Of a stretch of DNA of 64,000 nt, positions 12,461 to 24,755 are shown one piece after another (the stretch's first letter is position 1; each line of letters opens with the position of its first letter). The translations under genes were made by a program, and so were the position numbers. Source of the stretch: Antilocapra americana (Eukaryota; Chordata; Mammalia; Artiodactyla; Antilocapridae); contig ML662442.1 of NCBI GenBank assembly GCA_007570785.1, forward strand, positions 62,521,392 through 62,585,391, written 5' to 3'. The notes beneath the pieces are model-generated. The model worked only from the letters and a program-made list of their open reading frames with translations. It searched no databases and had not been told where the DNA came from.

Positions 12461-12900
12461 TTTATATAGATTATTGTCTTTATTTTATTGGAGTATTGCT
12501 GATTTACAATGTCAAGTTAGTTTCAAGTGTATAGCACAGTGCTTCAGTTCATTGTTGTTGTTTAGACACTAAGTCATGTCCAGCTCTTTTGAGACCCCAT
12601 GAACTATAGCCCATGTGTCCTCTCTGTCCATGGGATTTTCCAGGCAAGAATACTAGAGTGGGTTGCCATTTCTTTCTCCAGAGGATCTTCCCAACCCAGG
12701 GATTGAACTTGCATCTCCTGCTCTGCAGGCAGATTCTTTACTACTGAACCCCCATGGAAGCCCATGATTGAGTTTATATGTATGTATAAAAGCATATAAA
12801 ACATGAATCTTTTTTATTCTTTTCCCTTACAGGTTATTGTTGAGTATAATTCCCTGTGGTGTACAATAGGTCTTTGTGTTAGTTATTTTATTTGGACTAT
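12461..12900. mobile_element. Old interspersed repeat (L1-like, family uncertain), split by a SINE
   Basis: 12461-12548 (ttggagtattgctgatttac...) and 12766-12900 (...gttattgttgagtataattccctgtggtg) form one familiar artiodactyl repeat interrupted by the SINE at 12551-12764. I recognise the order of blocks but cannot assign the family with certainty. Confidence 0.6.
12551..12764 (-). mobile_element. Bov-tA SINE, antisense, nested in an older repeat
   Basis: The reversed body starts gttgttgtttagacactaag, and the reversed tRNA head ends near ctgaacccccatggaagccc. The flanks rejoin as one older repeat. Confidence 0.88.
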
Positions 12901-13251
12901 TACTTTTAATTGCCAGTTGTTAGCAAGAATCTATCACAATAATGCAGAAGCTTTTATATATTATCACTAGAACACTGAAATACTCTTATAATCAAAGATG
13001 ATTACTAGTGCCAGTTAGTATGTATGTTCCCAAATAAGACAGTAGGAACAAAATAGTGGAAGTGGTTGATCACTGTAAAGAAAATGAGACTTTCTATAAT
13101 GAAAGATGATGAAAAACCATCAGTTGACTTTCATTTGCTATTTAATGAATGAGGTTTTTTGTGTTAGACTTGTTATCACCCTCCATCCTAGCTTTTTAAA
13201 TGCCATCCTCCATCTGTCTCTATTTAATCCCCAAGTCCTAGCTCCTAATCA

Positions 13252-13457
13252 AAGGCCAGCATGGCACAGTGGCAAAGAATCTGCCTGCCAATGCAAGAAA
13301 CTCAAGAGACATGGTTTTGATCCCTGGGTTGGGAAGAGGGTAGAGTAGGAATTGGCAACCCACTCTATTATTCTTGTTTGGGAAATCCCATGGACAGAGG
13401 AGCCTGGTGGGCTACAGTCCATGGGGTTTCAAAGAGTAGAACATGACTGATCACACA
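13252..13457 (+). mobile_element. Bov-tA SINE, sense
   Basis: It has a head variant (gcacagtggcaaagaatctg), a B box tttgatccctgggttgg and a full body to catgactgatcacac. Confidence 0.9.
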
Positions 13458-13994
13458 TATACATGTCTACTATAGTTTTCTGTAATTCTGTACCAGTGCA
13501 TGTTATTCAAATCCAGGCATCAGAGTAGCTATAAAAGTAATTTATGTTCACCCTCCTCACCTCTTTCACACCTGTTTTGTTTGAGAAACATGTTTTGAGT
13601 TTCTTGTTGCCACTGTCCTTGACCTACATTCAGGCCACCAAAAAAAATCATCTCATTCCAGATGATTTTCTTACTGGCTGTTAAGTCTTAGTAGTTTGTG
13701 TATCACATTGAGAAAGCCATTCCATTAACAGATTAAGGAGTTGTGCTGTTGAACTCTCATACAGAAGAGGTGGATCACTATTTAATTTTCAGTCAGGCTC
13801 TGTGAGTAAATGCTATTTGATTATAATTTTCACTCTGCAAGATCCAGGAAGTTTATTAACCTTGAAGAAAAATTGATCACATTACCTTAAATTTAGAAGT
13901 CTTACAAATGAGATGGTTTAGTCATCTCCTATTTTATGGTGTCTCTGAAACAGACCATCTCCTAATGTAAGGAAGCATGCTATCATGAAATGCT

Positions 13995-14478
13995 TATAGA
14001 GGCTTTGAATTCTGGCTGGCCACATGAAAGTTGTGTGACGTTCGATTTGTTAACTTTCTAAGCCTCATTTCACTATCCATAAAATCCTTGTGCATTAGGT
14101 GACAAGTTTAAGCATAAAAGATGTTCAGTAAATTCTAGCTATTCTTATCATGGTTATCATTTGACCATTTTTTTTCAAAAGCATGATGTTTTGTGCAGCT
14201 CCTCCATTTCTCATGAGATATGCTAAATTCTGGGGTTTTAAATAATGAATTCTAGGCTCTTCAAGTCACAGAAAACCCTTTTTTTTATAGTCACCTTATA
14301 TTTTCTCTTTAAGTCCTTCAAATGCATTATTTATGGATTTGTAAGCACTGTGACTGTAATTATTTTTCTCATTTTTTAAATTAGGGCATTAAGAGTACTC
14401 ACTTCATAGAATTTCTGTGAACACTGGATGAGATGATTAAGTTAAGACACAATATATTGTCTGTCATATAGTGGATGT
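13995..14478. mobile_element. MIR-like remnants (two blocks)
   Basis: 13995-14130 contains gttgtgtgacgtt... ctaagcctcatttcactatcc, and 14385-14478 contains agagtactcacttcatag... gatgagatgattaag. Both are in the order of a MIR, with AT-rich sequence between. Confidence 0.6.
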
Positions 14479-14560
14479 TGTGTAGATAAAAGCTTTTGCC
14501 CCATTATTACTTGTAGTAGTTTCAAAGCTTCCCTTTGTTTTTTGAAGAGCTGCACCATAC

Positions 14561-14863
14561 TGAAAGTGAAAATCCCTGTCATGTCTGACTCTTTGCGACC
14601 CCATGGACTGTACAGACCATGTAATTCTCCAAGCCAGAATACTGGAGTGGGTAGCTGTTCCCTTCTCCAGGGGATCTTCCCAACCTAGGGATCGAACCCA
14701 GGTCTCCTGCATTGCAAGTGGATTCTTTACCAGCTGAGCCACAAGGGAAGCCCAAGAATACTGGAGTGGGCAGCCTATCCATTCTCCAGCAAATCCAGGA
14801 ATTGAACTGGGGTCTCCTGCATTGCAGATGGATTCTTTGCTAACTGATCTATCAGGGAAGCCC
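14561..14863 (-). mobile_element. Bov-A-type SINE, antisense, dimer-like
   Basis: A complete reversed Bov-tA (14561-14752, ending ctgagccacaagggaagccc) is followed directly by a second partial reversed unit (14753-14863) that again ends ggaagccc. The second unit lacks its body start. This is either a dimer or a tandem insertion. Confidence 0.85.
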
Positions 14864-15184
14864 AAGAACCATATTGAACTTATTTTAAATATATATTTAT
14901 GTGCATAAGTTTATTTAATATTTACATACCTCACAACTTGTCACATGAATAAATTACCAGCCTCATCCAAAATCTACAGAAAATCTTTCCCTCTATTCAA
15001 AGAACTAACAGGCATAAGCAAAAGCCTTTTTAATGGATCTAAATGGATTTAATGAAGCCACATTTGTCTTTTAGAAGATATCTATAAATAATATAGAATA
15101 ACTGAATTCATTTAATAACTCTTAAATAAATGCTAATCTAAAACTTTCTTCTTGAAGAGGAAAGAGAGAAACATAAAATCCATA

Positions 15185-15369
15185 CCCAGAGAATTTCCTG
15201 GTGGCCCAGTGTCTAAGACTTCTTGCTCCCGAGTCAGGGGGCCTGAGTTCAGTCCCTGGTCAGGGAACTAGTTCCCCCATGCACAAAGCTGCATGCTGCA
15301 ACTGCAAGATCCCATGTGTTGCAACTAAGACCCATCACAGCCAAATAAGTAAATTTAAAAAAAAATCTA
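15185..15369 (+). mobile_element. CHR-type tRNA-derived SINE, sense
   Basis: The tRNA-like head ttcctggtggcccagtgtct is followed by ttcagtccctggtcagggaac and a body with gctgcatgctgcaactgcaag, typical of the older cetartiodactyl CHR SINEs, and by an A-rich tail at 15355-15367. Confidence 0.8.
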
Positions 15370-17059
15370 ATCCATATACAAGAATCAATCAATGGCCTTA
15401 ATGTAGAAGAACTAATTAAAACGCACATTAACACACAACTCTTTTCTTTTGTTAGAGATATGTATTTACTCATTTTATCCCTATTTGCTTAGAGTGGGCA
15501 ATTTGTGTATCTTTACCTAAAATTGTTTAATAAGTTTTGCCTTTTTAAAAATATGCAGTGCTCTCATTTCAGCTTCAGATTATTTGGTTTGAATGTGGTG
15601 GGTGAATTTTTTGTTACAGTAAGCTGGTGCTTATTATGCATGGGGGGCTCTAGTAGAAATGCAGTATTTTGTACTAATTGCTAACGGAACGATCTTTAAT
15701 TTCAGCTGCATGATTTGCCCCTTACATGTGCCCAGCTATAACAATCTGAATTTAGTACTGCATTTGTTAATATTAGACACAAATTTATCCTGACACTTTC
15801 ATAGGCAAAGCCTCAGAAACATTTAGTCATGTAAAATATAATCATAGTCTTAAAATATTTGCTTTTTGTTCCCATGCATTTCAGGAAGAATCTCATTTTA
15901 TAACCTTATCTCTATTGCTGAATAGGAGAATGGTTTGGAGAGATTCCTTGGGGATCTTGATTATATGATAGGTGTATGAGTAGTTACTAAACCCTTATCA
16001 AGGAACAATAATTATGTAATGTGACTATTCTTTTTCTCTATACACACTTCAGATCTTCGCTATCATACTGAATTAAATGTGGTTTTAATTTGCATCCCAT
16101 TTCCAGTGTTTGTTGCCAGACATTTCAGACTTTTTGAGGACAAATGAAAGTAGCTTGTGGTGCAAGTTAAATATTTTGTGTCAGGATAAAATTAGCAAAC
16201 CATTATGTAAAGGGCACATTTCCCCATGTGTTTATCTTATAACTGCATGAACTAGACTTGTACAGAAGCTTTGAAAAAACCCCATAGCTGTCATATTCAT
16301 AACTCTTTCTGACCCATTTGGATATGTGTTAGTATATTACTTGGAGCATACTATAAAACTTAGCCTTCACTTATGGAAATGTGCTTGTACTTTGTTCCCC
16401 CCAAAGCAAATACAGAGACCATAAGACATAGTATAATAATAGACCTTTGGACACAGAGACATAAAATGGAATTATGAGGCCTTGAAAGAGCAATTAAATA
16501 CATTTTCATTTCAACAACTGAAGATGAGGAACCAAAACAGATGGACAGGAGTAGAATAAATGAGAGAAAAATCCGTATTCATCATGCCTCTTGGCATTCT
16601 AGCTCACCAATTTACTCTGCAGTGTTTTACAGTAAATCAGATCTAGTTCTGCATTCCAGCCCCTGATTTATGCTTACATGAAGTAAAAACTGAAATTACT
16701 GAGAAAACTTTTCCCTGGAAGTTTCTGGAACCATCAGTGAGGAGCCTCAAGCCATACCATTATCAATGAGCTGACTCAATTCCTCTTAGAAATGGGTAGG
16801 TTATAAATTCTAAATAAGTTAGAGAAAGAGCTAGCAATGTATTCTGAAGAACACTCTACCCTAAAAAGCATAGTGAGATGTCATATTACCAAGTATCTTT
16901 CAAGATCTTGAAAGTGAAAAAGAGCATACTGCTTGCTTCTATCCTGAGAACATCTGCCCAAAATACATGTTCACTAGAGGTTGAATGGAACTTTTAAAAT
17001 GGTGATAACTCTGTGATCTTCTCCAAAATATTTTTTGCTCTCTTTTCACAAAGATAGTA

Positions 17060-17330
17060 GTAACCAAATATTTGCAGATTGCTTACTACGTGCAAGACAC
17101 TTTCTTAGGCACTGTGACCAAAGCTGATTAAGGTCCCTTCTCTGGTGATAGAGAAACAATATATAAATGCTTAAAATAAAAAGATAGCTTACGCATGCAT
17201 GAGTGTTAAGATAACAAGACAAAAGGAATACAATAGTTATATGTGAGGACAGTAATTTCAGAGTCATCAGGGCCAACTCCTCCAAGGAAGTAACACTTGA
17301 GCCCTGGCCCTGATTCTCCAGGAGTCATAT
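17060..17330. mobile_element. L2-like remnant
   Basis: cttactacgtgcaagacactttcttaggcactg is the classic L2 3'-end wording in diverged form, followed by aggaagtaacacttgagccctg. Confidence 0.6.
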
Positions 17331-17446
17331 AGATGAAGATGAAGAAAGAAGTGTTCTCAGCAGAGGAGACAACAAATAAAATAACCTCTTTCTTCCAAAC
17401 CCTATCTCCCTTTAGGATAGAGAATCTGTAAAGTTTGTCATCTGGC

Positions 17447-17590
17447 CCAGTGGTTCTAAACTCTGCTATATGATAGAATCATCTGGTGTCTTTTAAATGT
17501 ACTGATGCTGGGCCTTACCACGAATCCATCAAATCAGAGTCTCTGGAGGTAGCTAGCGAAAACATTAGACATCTGTATTTTTGTAAATGG
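17447..17590. mobile_element. MER5-like DNA transposon remnant
   Basis: It starts cccagtggttctaaactctgc and contains atagaatcatctggtgtc and ctgatgctgggcc, the usual order of a non-autonomous hAT (MER5) copy. Confidence 0.68.
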
Positions 17591-17630
17591 CCATGATTTG
17601 AATATGCAGCAGGATGGAGAGCTGCTGACC

Positions 17631-17935
17631 CACAGCAGTGCATCTCAAATATTAACATGCAGAGATCACATGGGAATCTTTCCAAAAATGCAGATTCTGA
17701 TTCAGTGGATCAGGGATAGGGCCCAAGATCCTAACAAGCTCCCAGGTGTATAGTAGTTATCCAAAGTGTGGTGCCCAGGACCAGAGAATTAATATTCACC
17801 TGGGAGCTTGTTAGAAAAGCACGTGCTCAGTCAGAGAATCAGAAACCAGACCATTCAGTCACCTCTCAAATCAGAAATGTTAGGGGTATGGCCCAGCCTT
17901 CTGTGATTTAAGAAAGCCCTTCAGATGACTCTGAA
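17631..17935. mobile_element. Two further MER5-like remnants, adjacent
   Basis: 17631-17755 (cagtgcatctcaaatatt... ctcccaggtg) and 17758-17935 (aaagtgtggtgcccaggacc... cagatgactctgaaaccc) are two diverged copies lying end to end. With 17447-17590 they form a local cluster of three. Confidence 0.55.
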
Positions 17936-18625
17936 ACCCATTTAAGTTTGAGGACTAAACTGAGTCTTGGTGTTCAGACAGAGTCAATTTGGTACCTAAT
18001 TGTGCTCCAGGTTGTGTGTTCCATGATTGTTTCATGTTTACAAGTCTGTTGAAATTTCTCAAGCACTTAACACTAAGCTGAGGGTTTGAGGCTACAGCCT
18101 TCTCTCCCTTTTACTTAGTTTCCATTTAAAGCAAATCCTCTCTCATTCTGGATAGAAGAGAAAGAGACCCAGCTCTAGTTTGTCAGACCTCACTCCTTGC
18201 TTCCCAAGCCTGTTTGTTCACTCAGCTTGCAAGGCACCAGGCGCTTAGAGCACCTTTGCAGGTGATGCTCCACACTTACCGGTGTCACCAGCAAGGAGCT
18301 GTTACATTATAGCCCTGCTAGGGCAGTTTAGTCCCTGTGAATGGATATTGTAACTCATGTCTAACTGCCATCCTATTGAAAAATCACTCTCTGTACTACT
18401 TCTTGGTTTACAAGCAACAGTTAATGGTTTTCTCTCCATTGGGCAGCTCAAGGGAGTTTAGGTTAGAGAACTAATTGAATCCTTGCCAGTTTGGGGCATG
18501 AGGCAAAGCTGCTCCAGATCTCAGTATTTTTCATGGTATGTATTTTCCTCTCTTTGAACATGTGTTTAGTTTTGATACCTCCATATGCAGAATGTAAGCT
18601 AGAAATTGTATCTATATGCTGATTG

Positions 18626-18904
18626 CTTCAGAGGAGATGATGGTACCCCACTCCAGTACTCTTGCCTGGAAAATCCCATGGACGGAGGAGCCTGGTAGGC
18701 TGCAGTCCATGGGATCGCAAAGAGCTGGACATGACTGAGCGACTTCACTTTCACTTTTAACTTCCCTGCATTGGAGAAAGAAATGGCAACCCACTCTAGT
18801 GTTCTTGCCTAGAGAATCCCAGGAACGGGGGCGCCTGGTGGGCTGCCATCTATGGGGTCGCACAGAGTCGGACACAACTGACGCGACTTAGCAGCAGCAG
18901 CATG
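18626..18904 (+). mobile_element. Bov-A2 dimer SINE, sense
   Basis: Two Bov-A bodies follow one another (18630-18755 and 18770-18890), joined by gcgacttcactttcactttt, and end with a gcagcagcag tail. Confidence 0.92.
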
Positions 18905-18905
18905 C

Positions 18906-19520
18906 TGATCGCTTATGGTGAACAATGTCATACTTGTGATCTCCAAAGAAGATTTAGCTTTGGGACCAGGGACCAGGCTTGATCACTCAAGAGCATTTAT
19001 GTAGCAGTTTTATTAAAGTATAAAAAGGGACAGAGAAAGCTTCTGACATAGACATCAGAAGGGTTATCGATGATAGAGAATGCCCCACTCACTAGTCTTA
19101 GCAAGAGAGCTATATACTTTTTCAGTCGGTTATTACAGTAAATCCAAAGAATGTCTCAGGGTTGTAAAGGTCTTACCAGACCCACTCCAACAATATACAT
19201 TTTAAGATAACAGGATCAGAACTAACAATAGAAAGATCTTCCCAGACCCATTCCCACAATTTACATTTTAAGATGACAGAGTTAGTCAGAAGATTCTCAA
19301 GAAGGGAAAACATGTCCTCAAGCAGGATACATCGTTATAGAAACACTGGTACATAGTTTAAGGAAAAACATATCCTTGAGCACGATGAGTTGTTTTGTTG
19401 TATAATCATCAGCTCTGGGCTTAAAGAAAAAAACATTTTCTCCTCCTCAAGATTCCCAGACCCCTTTCTCTTCAGGGACCCTGGACTTCTTCTCCACCTA
19501 CCTAGGAACCGACCCTCTCA
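18906..19520 (-). mobile_element. Solo LTR of an endogenous retrovirus, antisense
   Basis: It shares long blocks with 54614-55277, including gggaccagggaccaggcttg, ttttattaaagta and cttctgacatagacatcagaagg. It starts tg and ends ca on the plus strand, as an LTR does. On the minus strand tttaataaaac gives an AATAAA poly(A) signal. No internal viral gene lies next to it. I could not match the flanking bases as a clean target duplication. Confidence 0.8.
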
Positions 19521-19983
19521 TGGAAGCATATCATAAATACGGTAGCACACGCTTCTTGGCATGGAGAAGCTACACCTCATTTCTCCGATGGGCAAAGAGT
19601 GAAAAAAAAATTGAATTAAAAATCCAAACTGAATAGATATATTTTATAAAGTGTCCAAAAGAATCAACATATTTTAATTTTAGAAATTGTACTGTTTATG
19701 AGATTAGGTGATAGTGGTGAAGAAACCTTTTTTTTCTACTACCATCCAGACCCCTTCTACCACTACCAACTTTGAATAGTCCCTCTTTCTAATCATTGAA
19801 AAAAAATATAGGTAGAACACTAGCATGCTTTGCTACTTCAAGAATAAAGTTTTCCTGACTTTTGGCAGTTATTTATCCACAAGACAGGGTTAGGTTAATC
19901 ATCAAAGTAGAAATCTGTGGGACTGCGTCTAATCATGAGTGATAATGCACTGAGAGGCTAAAGAGGAAGAGTTGGCAAATACA

Positions 19984-20021
19984 TAAGTAAGTAAGTGAAT
20001 AAGTAAGTAAATAAATAAATT
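19984..20021. repeat. (TAAG/TAAA)n simple repeat
   Basis: Imperfect tetranucleotide run, aagtaagtaagtgaataag and on to aaataaataaat. Confidence 0.9.
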
Positions 20022-20613
20022 TCATCAGAGGGGGAAAGAAAACCACAAATTGTAAAGAGTTCTTTTGACTTGTAAAAAACTACTAATCAATAGAAGTTAA
20101 GCTGAAGAGTCTTACAGTTTTTGCATATATAATACATGAAGCATGTGGAGACCCAATTGCTAAAGACACTCCACAGCTCTATCCAAGGGACCAATGTATA
20201 TATTTTTAGATTCCAAAGCATATTTTATTCCCAGTTATGGATTTTCTGTACACTGCTCAGGTGGCATTTCTGGGGTATTTATAAATGCTGTATTCCATGT
20301 CTTACATCTTCTTTAATACTTGGGCAATGCACTCATTTCCTCTCAAAATCCATTGTCTCCTCTTCTCTGGTTCCTCAGTTTATATCATCATCCATATCTC
20401 AGGTTCTGAGTGACAGGCATGTCTGCTCTTTTGTTATTCTTTTCATCATTTTTGTACTGTCATCCATTCAAAAGTGCTCATTATCTGAGATGAGAAACAT
20501 CATCTTTCTGAGAAGGATACTTGGCCCATAAAATGTTTCATAGCTGAAATCTTTGCACATCTGCCTGGGATGCTTAGCATAAGTTAATATTCTTTGCCAT
20601 TTCCCTTTCACAG

Positions 20614-20756
20614 TTTGTGGGGATGAATGCACCGGCCTTCTTCTCAGTGACTTGGCTCTCCTGGAACAGATGGCCACGAGCATCAATCTCACTGGCCCGC
20701 TGCCTGCTCCATATAAAATCTTGTATGGTCTTGAAAACATGACTCAGGAACTCAAG
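20614..20756 (+). CDS. LAMA2: LAMA2 exon 33: start of domain II coiled coil
   Basis: The acceptor is a good pyrimidine tract (tttccctttcacag) and the donor is AAG/GTAGGT. The exon begins with two bases that finish a Phe codon with the last base of the previous exon, and ends at a codon border (phase 0). It reads FCGDECTGLLL, then SINLTGPLPAPYK, then ENMTQELK. The CGDEC cysteine pair at the end of the EGF rod is where laminin chains are normally disulphide-linked at the centre of the cross (family knowledge). The remainder begins the helical long arm. NLT and NMT are two N-glycosylation sequons. At 143 bases it matches the human exon length as I recall it. Nothing is broken. Confidence 0.95.
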
Positions 20757-22081
20757 GTAGGTTGGAGCAGTAACAGCAAAAGTTGGGATAAAAGATGACA
20801 GAAGCTTCCCCAGGGGGAATTGCCCTAATTGGTAAATGCACTTCCCGTTGTCCAAATTAAGGCAGGCCGCTGTTAGGGAAATGCAGAAGCTTTCTAAACC
20901 CGTGTTTTTCATACTTGAGAACTTCAATTTTCTGATTGCTCTTAAGGGAAAAGAGGCTCATGTACCCCCAGTGTTTGGCCTAAATCAGTTTTATTATGTT
21001 TGTTAAATATGTGCAAACATAAAATCAGATATGAACTCCTTATACTTAATAGCTCTATAAAATCAAAACAAATTAATTCTTACAAAAGTCTTAAAAACCA
21101 ATAAAATTCAAATTAAAAACATTAATATACAGTAACGTGATTTTTGCTGAATGCAAATTGCTACTTACAAGAGTATAATACTGACTACATCCACACAGGT
21201 TGTGGTAACTCGATTCTACCTTTCTGCAATTTGAACTAGAGAAGTCCTTGTGAGAGGACCTGAAATGACAGTTGGCATCATTTGACAAGTTTGCATGATT
21301 TATATGCTCAGTCTGCCCTGTGATCAAACAGGCATGCAAATGTAGGCACTGAGATCATGTGGTTGTGTGAATCTCTCAGGTTCCCTGTCTGTGTTCCAGA
21401 AATGCTTGCATTAACATTTAAGTTTACTATCAAAATGAAAACACAAGGTGAAAATTTGATACTGGAGAATGAGGAGATGTTTGAAAGTACTTCAACAAGA
21501 ACTATTTTTGTTGCAGGGAAAACCCCATTCTAAGACATAGTTACAGCTTTCAGTAGTTAATGGGATAAGGCAGAAATGTTAAGGAAATTGAGGTTGTTTC
21601 ATCTGATTTAAAAAAAAGATGAAGAGTGACAACTTATACACTATCAGTCAATTATCAAATATTTATTGAGAAAGTCTGGAATGCCCAGTATTGTACTTGG
21701 TTCTCTGGGGGTTTCACAACCCCTAATGCATGCAGTCACTACCTTTAGGAAGGTAGGGTCTATATGGTTTAAAAAAATAAACAATTAGCAAAACTATATA
21801 ATTACCACGAGCTTTATAGGCATTTGATATACAGTAGCGTTCAAGATCGGGGAAATAGATAAGATCCAGAGTAAGCAAGGAATACATCATTAATGAAAGT
21901 GTTGTGTTAGACCTTGAAAGATAGAAACAATTTCAACAGGCAGAGAATTATTGGTAAGACTGGAGGAGAAAGTCTAAGATTTATTCATTAGGCACTGGCA
22001 GACACTCTTCTAGGAACATGTTCTTTAATTCAGACCACAGCTTTTAAAGTAAGTATCATTATCCTTATTTACTAGAAGAAA

Positions 22082-22318
22082 CTGATCATAATGATAGCAA
22101 GAATAGATAGCATGTATTGATGAGTATATCTGTGCTACACAATTGACTAAAGTCTTACATGAATTATCACACATAGGCTGCCAAAAATCCAAGAAGTAGG
22201 AAAGGAGTAACCTATTATCTACATTTTTCTCACATAGGCAGGGATACTGAGTCATAGAGAAGTTTCAAGTGCGACAAAAGGTCACATAGTTGCTAGGTAC
22301 AGAGCTGATATTTGAAAA
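22082..22318. mobile_element. MIR SINE remnant
   Basis: atgaattatcacacatagg, then ggatactgagtcatagagaag, then aaaggtcacatagttgctagg follow the MIR order well. Confidence 0.72.
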
Positions 22319-23654
22319 GAATCAGTGTAACTGTAGGGCCTGAGACAATGACACCACCTTCACACAGCTCAGAGGGGAAACGGCTCAGGCCACCAGTGGT
22401 GAGATCTCTTTGACCCCCCGCCCATCCATACATACTCTTGCCACTGAATCTACGAGAGCCATGTGCACAGAGGCAGAGGTGTGAATGAGCAAGGCCTGTC
22501 TTGGAGACATTAGAAGTCAGATCTGCTAGTGAAAGATGAGACTGGAGGCTTCAGTGGGGCTGGGTGGTATGAAGGACAATCTTGAAAGGCAGGCAGAGGA
22601 ATCCAAGTTTGCTTTAGAGGCCTAGCATTCAGGAATGCGAAGAGTTCTAATAAAGAAAATGCTGATCAGTTATTATATATGGAAAGAACACAAAGACAAA
22701 AAATTGAGCTAGAGAAGCAAATGCTTCAGTGGGACATAAAAAAATTTTAAAGTAATAACTTATGCAATGAATGAATTTCTGAAGGGCCCTCTGAAAGACA
22801 TTCCAATCTGTGGACCTCAACCAAGCCAGAGGGTTCAATTACCCATTTCCTTATGGCTGGGTGTTAGAATGATTTGATTTTCCTCAAATTCCAATCTTTC
22901 TTGATTCTGTTTGTGTTCCTCTTCCATTGTTTAATATCTGGAATCCCATTTTAATATTATAAATCATTAAGCAAGTTGGATATGCCCTTTGTTCGGTTCC
23001 TTTAGCTATGTCAGTGCTCCCTGGGGTCCAGTCACAGATGACCCGGAACACACGTGATAGAACAAAGCTGGATTCACTAACTTGATGCCACAGAGGGCAC
23101 TGCACAGCAGGTGGGGTTTGAGTGTGTCTCAGTAACAGGGCATTAAGAATCAGAGTATTGGGGTTTATGCTAAGGAATTGGGGAGCAATTTCAAGGAAGC
23201 AGAGGTTTGTATTGAATTGGGTGCTCTTAGGAAGTGGAAATAATTCTGTAATTAAGTATTCTAATAAATCTTATCTGGAAGGAAGGAAGAAAAAGAGAAA
23301 TTAAAGCTACAGTTAGTAAGGAGGCAGTGGTCACTCATATTAGCCAGAAAATGGGATTCAGGTTATTTTTGTGATCTGCACAGAGACCATGATTTTATCT
23401 GTGTTTAGACAAGATAATGGAGTGGTCTCATTTTTTGTTTCATTCATCACTGTCGCGGAGTGATCCCATCTACTGTTGGTGTTGTGAGATTGATAATGTT
23501 CAATAGGAGGGGAAAATGTACCAGCTGCAAGTAGCAGGCCAGCTCCTACAACACTGACACCATGCAGTTAGTTAGCACCCAGCCAGGTCCCTCTGTCAGG
23601 GCTCCTGTCCTCAAAGAAAGAAGTAATAAACCTATAAACTGTGTCTCTGGTGAC

Positions 23655-23865
23655 GAACATAGGGGCCTTAAAGATTCAGACACGGTTCATCTTGACTCTG
23701 CTTACTGGCTGTGCGATCTTGTATACGTTTTTAGGTCACTTCAAGCCACAGTTTTTTTCTACAAAATGAAGTAACATTTTTATCTCATAGAGCTGTTGTA
23801 AGAACTAAATGAAACAAAGCAAAACAAAAAGACCTGGCATGTAGTAATGTCTTAATAAGCTACAG
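23655..23865. mobile_element. MIR SINE remnant, opposite orientation
   Basis: ttactggctgtgcgatcttg, ttcaagccacagttttttt and atagagctgttgtaagaac are in the order of a reversed MIR. Confidence 0.68.
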
Positions 23866-24062
23866 CACTTGGTGTTATTTGCCAGATCATTCTGCACAGT
23901 GTTTTGTGTGTGAGTGCCCAGTTGAGATAGTTCCTCTCTTCTTTGAAGGTGAGAAGGCTAAGTTCTTTGTCTATAAAGGAAAAACATGTTCTGTTAAATG
24001 TTCAACCTGTGATCGCTGCAAACCCATTTACTCAAAGACATATGGAATGAAATCTCTTTCAG

Positions 24063-24161
24063 CACTTGCTCTCACCTCAGCGGGCCCCAGAGAGGCTCAT
24101 TCAGTTGGCAGAAGGCAATCTGAACACGCTGGTGACAGAAATGAATGAACTTCTGACCAGG
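24063..24161 (+). CDS. LAMA2: LAMA2 exon 34: domain II helix
   Basis: The exon has exactly 33 codons, phase 0 at both ends, with acceptor atctctttcag and donor AGG/GTAAGT, a near-ideal donor. It encodes HLLSPQRAPERLIQLAEG followed by a leucine-rich helix, NLNTLVTEMNELLTR. The leucine and isoleucine spacing suits a heptad coiled coil that packs with laminin beta and gamma chains. Because the exon is a multiple of three and symmetric, skipping it would keep the frame. The downstream intron is one of the largest in the window. The match to human is nearly residue for residue as I recall it. Confidence 0.95.
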
Positions 24162-24691
24162 GTAAGTTGGCAAAATCATGCTTCTTCTTAAAGCAGACAG
24201 ATTATATATAATTAAGGGAAATTACTTCAAATTTCTGAAATGCAAATCTTGTTCTTTCCTAAATCCAAATTCGGTGCATGAAATCGATGTATTTTTGACT
24301 TGCTACTTCTGCCTCAGATAAAATCTGAGAACCCAGTACCATAAGAAAAGATTGGGATACAGACTTGGGAAGTATCAAGGCCAATGGTTAGAAATACCAG
24401 AATGACAATATATTTTGAGAACTCTATCCACTAGCTTCCATAGATTCTGGATTCCCAAATCCCTGTCTCTGACTATATAAGGAAAAATATAAGCAAGTGA
24501 AAATACTTGTAGTCTCTTTGATTTTATCATGGGGTATTTGCATTTGTATATTAATAGAAATACAGTCTAAATCCGTATTGCCCCACAAAAGAGGAAATCT
24601 TCTTTATCAAGAAAATCGAAAGCACTTAAGACACTTTTTAGAGTCAGAATGTAAACCCATGTTGTGTTTATCAGACTTTTTTAGGTATTGG

Positions 24692-24755
24692 GAGTTTTTT
24701 TTTTTATTATTGTTTTTGCCATACATTGTCATGATATCACCATGGGTTTACATAT
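24692..24755 (-). mobile_element. Very short L1 3' end, antisense
   Basis: A T run, then gtttttgccatacattgtca and ccatgggtttacatatgct: the last 50 bases of a bovine-type L1 in reverse. Confidence 0.75.

Larger units (their letters stand above)
6286..20613 (+). other. LAMA2: LAMA2 intron 32 (14,328 bases)
   Basis: The intron contains an L1 piece, two BovB pieces, Bov-tA and Bov-A2 SINEs, one CHR-type SINE, MIR, L2 and MER5-like remnants and a solo LTR, each listed separately. The stretches 6300-7590, 8280-8685, 10710-11380, 11595-11980, 15370-17050, 17940-18620 and 19525-20613 show only AT-rich intron to me, with no open frame that has coding character. 11000-11340 and 15560-15960 look unique and would be places to test conservation. 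Confidence 0.8.
20757..24062 (+). other. LAMA2: LAMA2 intron 33 (3,306 bases)
   Basis: This short intron has MIR-like remnants at 22082-22318 and 23655-23865 and probable L2 traces around 21655-22060. Between 20757 and 21650, and between 22320 and 23650, I see no gene and no nameable repeat. A cysteine-rich open frame just before exon 34 (23879 on) is discussed under rejected items. Confidence 0.8.

Noticed and set aside
18906..19520. LTR as part of a complete endogenous retrovirus
   Set aside because: No gag, pol or env sequence and no second LTR lies within several kilobases; the other LTR is 35 kb away with LAMA2 exons between.
20136..20531. 131-codon open frame
   Set aside because: It has no domain, a composition of AT-rich intron and no splice context; it ends 80 bases before exon 33 in an incompatible place.
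23879..24148. Cysteine-rich open frame (QCFVCECPVEI... CSTCDRCKPI) just before and into exon 34
   Set aside because: It runs into exon 34 in the wrong phase, lacks splice borders with usable phase, and I know no family it fits. The cysteines come from TGT/TGC-rich sequence. A protein search with the 60 residues before exon 34 would settle it.
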